From DASYDU01 sp031403315 (GTDB lineage: Bacteria; Planctomycetota; Planctomycetia; Pirellulales; Lacipirellulaceae): 19,699 nucleotides of DNA. The notes under the pieces are model-generated. The model did not search any database and had not been told where the DNA came from. It worked only from the letters and a program-made list of their open reading frames with translations. How positions within the stretch are numbered: position 1 is the stretch's first letter; each line of letters begins with the position of its first letter. Shown here piece after piece: positions 14,631 through 19,699 of the stretch. The stretch is from NCBI GenBank assembly GCA_031403315.1, contig JANNTD010000386.1:1-19699 (forward strand), read 5' to 3'. The position numbers and the translations under genes are program-made.

Positions 14631-15539
14631 GCCGTTGGCTGCGGCGGCGGCGAGCATCGCGTATTCGCCGCTGACTTGGTAGGCAAAGGTCGGCACCTGG
14701 AAGGTTTCCTTTACGCGGCGGACCACGTCCAGATAGGGCAGGCCGGGTTTGACCATCACCATGTCGGCCCCTTCGGCCAGATCGAGCGCGACTTCGCGGA
14801 GGGCTTCGTCCGTGTTGGCCGGGTCCATTTGGTAGGTCCGCTTGTCGCCGCTGGCCAGATTGGCGGCCGAGCCGACCGCGTCGCGGAATGGACCGTAAAA
14901 GGCCGACGCATATTTGGCCGCATAGGACAGGATGCTCACTTGCTGGAAACCGGCTTCGTCGAGGGCCCGGCGGATCGCGCCGACGCGGCCGTCCATCATG
15001 TCCGAGGGGGCGATGACGTCGCAGCCGGCCGCCGCTTGCACGATGGCTTGGCGGCAGAGAATCTCGATCGTTTCGTCGTTCACGACGTAGCCATCGCGCA
15101 CCAAGCCGTCCTGGCCGTGGTTGGTGTAGGGATCGAGAGCGACATCGCCGATGACACCGATCGCGTCGCCATGGGCAGCCTTCACCGCCCGCACCGCCCG
15201 GCAGATTAGATTATCGGAGTTCGTGGCCTCTTCGGCCTCCGGCGTTTTCTTCGCGGGCTCGGTGACAGGAAACACCGCGACCGCTGGAATGCCCAGCTCG
15301 ACCGCCTGCCCAATGGCGTCGACCAGCAAATCGATCGAGAGCCGGTCGACGCCTGGCATCGACGCCACGGGCTGCCGGCGGTTTTGTCCCTCGTGGACGA
15401 ACAGCGGCCAAATCAGGTCGTTGACCGTCAGGGACGATTCCGCCGTGAGCCGCCGCGACCAATCGTGCCGCCGCAGCCGGCGTAAGCGCGTGGCCGGATA
15501 GCGGCCAAATGGCATCGAAGAAGAGTCGCTTTCCGACAT
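14517..15539 (-). CDS. hemB: Delta-aminolevulinic acid dehydratase (porphobilinogen synthase)
   Basis: Condenses two 5-aminolevulinate molecules to porphobilinogen, the second common step of tetrapyrrole (heme) synthesis; cytoplasmic, usually octameric. 340 residues from the ATG at 15539. The two Schiff-base lysines are K209 (SYAAKYASAFYGPFRDA) and K264 (VMVKPGLPYLD). The metal site region DVALDPYTNHGQDG (132-145) has Asp in place of the Cys ligands of zinc enzymes, so this is the magnesium-type class. The C-terminus GILTYFAPEAARLLRR is conventional. The last 114 bp are duplicated 4.1 kb downstream, beyond the CHAT gene. The start at MSESDSSS is supported by family length; an upstream extension to 15602 runs into the hairpin and is unlikely. 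Confidence 0.97.
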   Translation of the reverse strand: MSESDSSSMPFGRYPATRLRRLRRHDWSRRLTAESSLTVNDLIWPLFVHEGQNRRQPVASMPGVDRLSIDLLVDAIGQAVELGIPAVAVFPVTEPAKKTPEAEEATNSDNLICRAVRAVKAAHGDAIGVIGDVALDPYTNHGQDGLVRDGYVVNDETIEILCRQAIVQAAAGCDVIAPSDMMDGRVGAIRRALDEAGFQQVSILSYAAKYASAFYGPFRDAVGSAANLASGDKRTYQMDPANTDEALREVALDLAEGADMVMVKPGLPYLDVVRRVKETFQVPTFAYQVSGEYAMLAAAAANGWLDRDKSMLESLLAFKRAGADGILTYFAPEAARLLRR

Positions 15540-15568
15540 GGAATTTACTATAGGTGTAGAGTCTAATG

Positions 15569-15647
15569 ACCACAACGGCACGACGGCACGACGCCAAGGC
15601 AAGGGCCGATCACCAATTCTACGTCGTGATCGTCGTGCCGTTGTGGT
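15569..15647. repeat. Long imperfect inverted repeat (hairpin) upstream of hemB
   Basis: Perfect 17-bp arms ACCACAACGGCACGACG (15569-15585) and CGTCGTGCCGTTGTGGT (15631-15647), continued inward by 7-bp arms CACGACG (15587-15593) and CGTCGTG (15622-15628). It sits between hemB (minus) and the next gene (plus), so it is not downstream of either. No T run follows. It could be a REP-like mobile repeat or a regulatory structure in the hemB 5' leader. Confidence 0.85.
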
Positions 15648-15680
15648 GAACTAATTCTTGGCTCAAAAATCCGCGTAACC

Positions 15681-16103
15681 ATGCCGCCGAAAATCTCTGT
15701 TGGACCATTCCATTTTACGTCTGTTGGCGTGCGGATCAGCGGCAAGCCCGAGATTGCCGCGTGGAAAGGTCCGCTGCAATTCGCGCTGTGGTGCCAGCGG
15801 GCCGGGCCGTGGTGGATCGGTGATTTGCTCAATTCGGGCGAGGACCGCTTCGGCGAGACGTTTTCGCAGATGTGCGAAGGGGCGGTGTCGGGCGAGATGC
15901 TCAACCGCTATGCGTCGGTCGCCCGCCGGGTGCCGCTCGAGAACCGCCGGCCGGGGCTCTCGTGGTCGGCCCACGCGGTGACCGCCCGTTTGCCGCACGA
16001 CGTGCAGCACGACTTATTGCTTGAGGCCGAGCGGAAAGGCTGGACGACGGACGAGCTGCGCGCGAAAGCCCGCGAGGCGACTTCACACCCGAGCGATGGT
16101 TGA
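15681..16103 (+). CDS. Conserved protein of unknown function (WWIGD/LSWSAH type)
   Basis: 140 residues, no signal peptide. Two blocks look conserved from memory of similar proteins in other bacteria, plasmids and phages: GPWWIGDLLNSGEDRFGETF (42-61) and LSWSAHAVTARLPHDVQHDLLLEAERKGWTTDELRAKARE (93-132), the second predicted helical. Such proteins resemble small DNA-associated or ParB-like helical proteins, but I cannot assign a function. There is no clear ribosome-binding site before the ATG at 15681. It is convergent with the lipoprotein gene, with only 16 bp between stops and no visible terminator. Confidence 0.75.
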   Translation: MPPKISVGPFHFTSVGVRISGKPEIAAWKGPLQFALWCQRAGPWWIGDLLNSGEDRFGETFSQMCEGAVSGEMLNRYASVARRVPLENRRPGLSWSAHAVTARLPHDVQHDLLLEAERKGWTTDELRAKAREATSHPSDG

Positions 16104-16119
16104 ATCGCAAAACGCCGGG

Positions 16120-16614
16120 CTAGATCGACCGAGTTTCGTTCGCCTTTTTTTCTTCATGGAGCAGGATCGCGTAGTTGATCCGCGTTTCCGTTTCGTCCGG
16201 AAACAGCCACACGTAGACCAGCCCGCGCATGCCGCCTGCGGAGTAGCGGAGCATCCCGTAAAACGGCACTCCGCGGCGACGTTCGGGCAATTGTTTCAGT
16301 TCGTCCAGGCATGGTCCGTCCGCGACTTGCAGCAACGCGTCACGCACGGCCTCGGCAACCAACTCGCAACCCGACGAATTCCGCGGCAACTCGACTAAAC
16401 CTTGAATCGGCTTCCATCCATAAACCTCCGTCGGGCTCAGCCGGTTTGGCCCCGTGCTTTGCTCCACGCTGAACCCGCGGGCCGCGAACTGCCCCTGCGG
16501 GTCGAAATCCGTGTATACATCGGAGAGTGTGCCAGGCGCAGGCGGCAAGTCGCATCCCGTTTGCAGGAGCATGCCAAGTGCGAAGAACAGATTGTTCGGG
16601 ATGGCATTTTTCAA
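16120..16614 (-). CDS. Putative lipoprotein of unknown function
   Basis: 164 residues. A short signal (MKNAIPNNLFFALGMLLQTGC) ends in a lipobox-like LQTGC, with C21 as the probable lipidated residue, so the protein is likely anchored in the membrane facing the periplasm. The mature part has no motif I recognise; the strand pattern LVYVWLFPDETETRINYAILLHE (about 131-153) suggests a small beta-sheet domain. The start is a TTG at 16614 with a strong GGAGG eight bases upstream. The upstream in-frame ATG-like start would place charged residues before the signal and lacks such a site. Confidence 0.75.
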   Translation of the reverse strand: MKNAIPNNLFFALGMLLQTGCDLPPAPGTLSDVYTDFDPQGQFAARGFSVEQSTGPNRLSPTEVYGWKPIQGLVELPRNSSGCELVAEAVRDALLQVADGPCLDELKQLPERRRGVPFYGMLRYSAGGMRGLVYVWLFPDETETRINYAILLHEEKKANETRSI

Positions 16615-16622
16615 TGTGCTGG

Positions 16623-16627
16623 CCTCC
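16623..16627 (-). promoter_or_regulatory. Ribosome-binding site GGAGG fixing a TTG start
   Basis: GGAGG on the minus strand with eight bases before the TTG at 16614. It decides the start of the lipoprotein gene. Confidence 0.75.
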
Positions 16628-16741
16628 TTCCAGGGCCATGGAGAGAGCCCCGGAGCAAACGTGTTGTTGCTTTCCCCCACGTATTCGCATGTGCGGGATG
16701 GATATTGGGGCTAAATGCAGATTCCGTCGACTAAGTTAGAG

Positions 16742-16782
16742 GCCGCGCGGGGGGTTGTTGGTGGCAATCCGGCCCGCGCGGC
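16742..16782 (-). terminator. GC-rich hairpin after the sigma/kinase operon
   Basis: Perfect 10-bp arms GCCGCGCGGG (16742-16751) and CCCGCGCGGC (16773-16782) with a 21-base loop, ten bases after the stop of the coiled-coil gene. There is no T run, so it may end transcription only with help or protect the 3' end. Confidence 0.55.
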
Positions 16783-16791
16783 ACGAAGAGT

Positions 16792-17484
16792 TTACTGCGG
16801 AATCGTCGCCCCGGCCGGTGGCGCGTCGGCTGAAGCAGGCACCTTCGTCGGCGGCGCAGGAGGCGTCGGTGGCTGCGGCATCAAAACGTCTCCGGAGGGC
16901 GACATCATGACCGGAACGGGGACGCGGAAATTGAAATTGAACCTGTCGTCGTTCGGCTGGCTGTAGAAGCCGAGGCCGTCGGCCTCGTTGGTCGCCACCT
17001 TGATCTGCAAATCGATGATCTCGGCCTTCTTTTGGCGGCGCCTTTCGAGCTGGGTTTGCAGGTTCTGGAGCCGGGCCTGGATGTCGGCCAATTCCTGTTC
17101 GCGGACGCGGATGTCGGCTTCAAAGTACTGATCCATGAGCTTGGTCAATTCGGCGGTCGCCGCGGCCCGTGTGGCGTCGTCTTTCGCGTCACGAACTTGC
17201 GCCGACGCTTGGCGAATCTTCGCGTCTAGTTCGTGATTCCGCTTATCGCCAAAAAAGAACTCCGTCCGGAACTTCGTCGCCGACTCGGCGGCGATTTTTG
17301 CTCCTTGCATGGCCATTTCCGCGTCTTGGATTGCATGTTCGATGAGCTGCGCCTGTTCCCGCCTTGCCTGACCATCGGCTGGCTGGGGATCCGGCGTAGG
17401 CGTTTGAGCCGCAGCGCGCTCGACTGATCCAACAACAATCGCAAGCACCGCGATCGCCAGGAACTTTACTTGAAACGCTTTCAT
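16792..17484 (-). CDS. Exported coiled-coil protein, third gene of the sigma/kinase operon
   Basis: 230 residues; function unknown. The signal peptide is about residues 1-27 (MKAFQVKFLAIAVLAIVVGS, then VERAAA), so the protein is periplasmic or surface-bound. A long charged helical region, about 40-185, is predicted coiled coil (ARLQNLQTQLERRRQKKAEI). The C-terminal 35 residues are Pro/Ala-rich (PQPPTPPAPPTKVPA). The ATG at 17484 lies four bases after the kinase stop, and its AAAGGAG site lies in the last kinase codons, so expression is coupled. From position it may be a sensor or target on the far side of the membrane from the kinase domain (inference). Confidence 0.85.
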   Translation of the reverse strand: MKAFQVKFLAIAVLAIVVGSVERAAAQTPTPDPQPADGQARREQAQLIEHAIQDAEMAMQGAKIAAESATKFRTEFFFGDKRNHELDAKIRQASAQVRDAKDDATRAAATAELTKLMDQYFEADIRVREQELADIQARLQNLQTQLERRRQKKAEIIDLQIKVATNEADGLGFYSQPNDDRFNFNFRVPVPVMMSPSGDVLMPQPPTPPAPPTKVPASADAPPAGATIPQ

Positions 17485-17488
17485 GTTT

Positions 17489-18994
17489 TTACTCCTTTGC
17501 TTGAGGGACGAGACCTTGTTCGGACTCGAGTTGGGTGAGCTCGCGCTGGAGCGCATCGACTTCTGCGCGCCACGGATTATTGCCGGGTGAAGCGGAGAAC
17601 GTCGTTCGATCCGATCGCTCGACCGCGTGTTGAGCTTCTTGCAACTCGCTTGTAAATTGGCCTTCGAGCGCCGCGGACTGCTCAATCGCAAGAGTCAGAT
17701 TGGCGGGGCTTGGGGGTGGTGGAGCATCGACCGGGGGCGGCGACGTGGGCACTCGGAACACAGCGGCAACTACCAACAGTCCGAGCAACATGCCCGCTGC
17801 GACCCCCATCATTCGCCGCCGCATTCGTCGGCTTCGCAATCCGCCGAAGCGCCGTCGGCCGAGACCATACTGTTGGATCCGGCTCAGCAGGGCCGCGAGC
17901 CGCGCAGAGACTTCCGTCGCACTCGCCGGCCGGCGGCTCGGCTTCTTTTCCAGGAGCCGGTCGATCAGGTCCGAGAGCTCATCGGGAATCTCGTTGTTCG
18001 TTTGCCACACGGGCCGGTGCGGCTCGCGGCAGATGCGGTGCAGCACGGCGAGCGCGCCGTCGGCGCGGAATGGCGGGTGGCCTGTCGCCATGAAATAAAG
18101 CACCGCACCCAGACTGAACAGATCGGAGCGGTGATCGATCGCAGCACCGGTGGCCTGCTCGGGCGACATATAGTGGGGCGTGCCGGCCAGCACGCCGGTG
18201 TGCGTCAGGCTGGCGTCGTTGATCGCGCGGGCCAAGCCAAAGTCGGTGAGCACGGCCCGCTCGACCGTTTCTTCGAGCAGGATGTTCGCCGGCTTCACGT
18301 CGCGGTGCACCAGGCCCTGGGCGTGGGCGGCGGCCAGACCGGATGCGGCTTGCATGCCGATCCGCAGGATTTCTTCGACGGCCAGCGGACCTTCGGCGTC
18401 GACGCGGGCCTGCAACGAGCGGCCCGGCACATACTGCATCACGAGGAACGGCACCTCGCCGTCCGATTCGACGTTGTAGATCGCCACGACGTGCTCGTGC
18501 ACGACGGCTGCGGCCGCCCGGCCTTCGCGGGCGAAGCGTTCGCGGGCCGCGCCGACGTGGGCCAGGTGCGAAGCGAGCACTTTCACCGCGATCGGTCGGT
18601 TCAGCTCGCTATCGTGGGCCTTGAGCACGATCCCCATGCCGCCCGCACCGATCACCCGCTCAATGTCGTACCGCCCCAACCGGCCGAGCAACTCGGGATG
18701 GCTGGGCGGGGCAAGGAATCGTCGCACCGCGGAATCCCGCACGTCGCGATTAGCGGGGCGGTCGGGCGTGATTCGAGAGGACCAGGAGGCATCCGGCGTC
18801 CAGGCAAACTCGGACCCGCTGCTGAGCGATTCACGGGCATCGTTCCACCAGGTGGCGTCGCCCGCGAGTGCGGCGAGTCGCGATTGGCACGTCGCGCAGT
18901 GCTCGACGTGGTCGGTCAGCGCGTCGCCGCCGTCAACGTCGGAGAGCAACAGCGCGAGCGGCAGTTGTTCGCATGGATTGGTTTGAATCGTCAT
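17489..18994 (-). CDS. Membrane Ser/Thr protein kinase with N-terminal ZAS-like zinc motif
   Basis: 501 residues. N-terminal domain 1-45 contains H29-x3-C33-x2-C36 (DHVEHCATCQSRL), the zinc-binding signature of ZAS anti-sigma factors. The kinase domain spans about 109-370: ATP loop IGAGGMGIV (115-123), K138 in AVKVL, HRDVKPAN (230-237; catalytic D232), DFG (251-253) and the GTPHYMSPEQ activation segment. A basic stretch (RRRFGGLRSRRMRRR) precedes one transmembrane helix (about 396-413), then a Pro-rich spacer and a short coiled-coil periplasmic tail (about 430-501). The ATG overlaps the sigma factor stop (ATGA). The kinase probably binds and controls that sigma factor and may sense a periplasmic signal; known family logic supports this, but it is not shown here. 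Confidence 0.93.
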   Translation of the reverse strand: MTIQTNPCEQLPLALLLSDVDGGDALTDHVEHCATCQSRLAALAGDATWWNDARESLSSGSEFAWTPDASWSSRITPDRPANRDVRDSAVRRFLAPPSHPELLGRLGRYDIERVIGAGGMGIVLKAHDSELNRPIAVKVLASHLAHVGAARERFAREGRAAAAVVHEHVVAIYNVESDGEVPFLVMQYVPGRSLQARVDAEGPLAVEEILRIGMQAASGLAAAHAQGLVHRDVKPANILLEETVERAVLTDFGLARAINDASLTHTGVLAGTPHYMSPEQATGAAIDHRSDLFSLGAVLYFMATGHPPFRADGALAVLHRICREPHRPVWQTNNEIPDELSDLIDRLLEKKPSRRPASATEVSARLAALLSRIQQYGLGRRRFGGLRSRRMRRRMMGVAAGMLLGLLVVAAVFRVPTSPPPVDAPPPPSPANLTLAIEQSAALEGQFTSELQEAQHAVERSDRTTFSASPGNNPWRAEVDALQRELTQLESEQGLVPQAKE

Positions 18995-19629
18995 CGCTCA
19001 CGCTCCGGCATCTCGGCCGTGTGGCACAAATCGGATCGATCGTCGAACCCATTCACTTCGTCGCGCAATTTCGCCATCACCCGGCTGCGGGCGACGTAGA
19101 CGCTGCCCGCACTCATGCCGAGCGACTGCGCGACTTCCGCCACCGGCCGGGCATCGACGCTGGTCTGCCAAAACGCCTGCCAGGTTGGCTCGGTCACCGT
19201 GCGATGCACTCGCTCTGCCGCCCAGCGGAAGACCTCGCGGCGATATTCGAGGTCGAACTTCACCGTCACCTCGCTCTCGGGGTCGCATTGTTCATTGAGC
19301 ATTTGCATGACGCCGCTGCTCCCGCTGCCGAGCCGCTGATGCTTCGGCCGCGTGAGAAAATTGATGATCGCGTTGCGGGCGATGCGAAACAGCCAGTCGC
19401 GGAACCGCCCCCGCTCGGGGTCGGGCTGCCAGCGGTCGACGGCCCGCGCCACGGCGACGAGCACTTCCTGGGCGAGCTCCTCGGCATCGGCGTGCTGCAA
19501 GCCCCGGCGACGCGCCATGCGATACACCAGCGGCAAGTAAATCGCCACGAACTCTTCCCAAGCCGCAGCATCCTCGTGGTCGGAGAGCCGGGCGATCAGG
19601 CTGATTCGAGTATTCGAGGGTATTTCCAT
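18991..19629 (-). CDS. ECF-type RNA polymerase sigma factor, first gene of kinase operon
   Basis: 212 residues. Region 2 spans about 20-95 (FVAIYLPLVYRMARRRGL, ADAEELAQEVLVAVARAVDRW, FRDWLFRIARNAIINFL). Region 4 spans about 145-200, with the HTH VAEVAQSLGMSAGSVYVARSRVMAKLRDEV. The insert between the regions is long for an ECF factor (RPKHQRLGSGSSGVMQ). It should direct polymerase to a small regulon, perhaps including its own operon. Its stop overlaps the kinase ATG by four bases. No clear ribosome-binding site precedes the ATG at 19629, and about 70 bp of upstream sequence remain in the window without recognisable promoter boxes. Confidence 0.94.
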   Translation of the reverse strand: MEIPSNTRISLIARLSDHEDAAAWEEFVAIYLPLVYRMARRRGLQHADAEELAQEVLVAVARAVDRWQPDPERGRFRDWLFRIARNAIINFLTRPKHQRLGSGSSGVMQMLNEQCDPESEVTVKFDLEYRREVFRWAAERVHRTVTEPTWQAFWQTSVDARPVAEVAQSLGMSAGSVYVARSRVMAKLRDEVNGFDDRSDLCHTAEMPERER

Positions 19630-19699
19630 GCGTCAAACGGTCGATCGCTTGCTCGTCTCATAGTATCACACGCGGCGCAGCGGAATCTTACACGCCGGC

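Noticed and set aside
17627..19099. 490-codon open frame on the plus strand
   Set aside because: Antisense to the kinase, whose motifs are unmistakable; high-G+C shadow.

Overview
The window looks like chromosomal DNA from a planctomycete, probably of the Pirellulales type. The evidence is the combination of high G+C, a BBP7-type porin with a Met/Pro/Gly-rich linker, a PEP-CTERM protein, ECF sigma factor genes overlapping Ser/Thr kinase genes, and a secreted TPR-CHAT protein. This is inferred from gene content; no marker gene such as rRNA is present.

Layout. 1-1193 (minus): an ECF sigma factor gene overlapping by GTGA a Ser/Thr kinase gene that runs off the left edge. 1540-3237 (plus): a BBP7-family outer-membrane protein whose signal peptide has no standard start codon. 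3450-4757: a complete IS3-family insertion sequence with 36-bp perfect inverted repeats and an A7 frameshift site. 4765-7343 (plus): a multipass membrane protein probably truncated at its 5' end by the IS and built from two related halves, a GTGA-coupled hydroxylaminobenzene-mutase-like membrane protein, and a secreted gingipain-like (C25) peptidase. A bidirectional terminator at 7372-7410 separates these from a minus-strand cluster (7480-9912): a PEP-CTERM protein, two small basic proteins sharing a C-terminal motif, a degenerate receiver protein and a small gene coupled to it.

10388-14630: a 1289-residue secreted TPR-CHAT protein lies exactly between hemB and a second, partial copy of the last 114 bp of hemB in direct orientation. 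This resembles an insertion at the hemB 3' end that regenerated the hemB tail, and it is the most unusual structure seen here. hemB itself (14517-15539) is intact. After it come a long hairpin, a small gene of unknown function and a lipoprotein gene with a TTG start.

16792-19629 (minus): a three-gene operon of an ECF sigma factor, a membrane Ser/Thr kinase with an N-terminal zinc-binding anti-sigma-like motif, and a periplasmic coiled-coil protein. The two sigma/kinase pairs at the window ends are parallel signalling modules. No tRNA, rRNA or CRISPR array was seen. The many long open frames antisense to real genes are high-G+C shadows.
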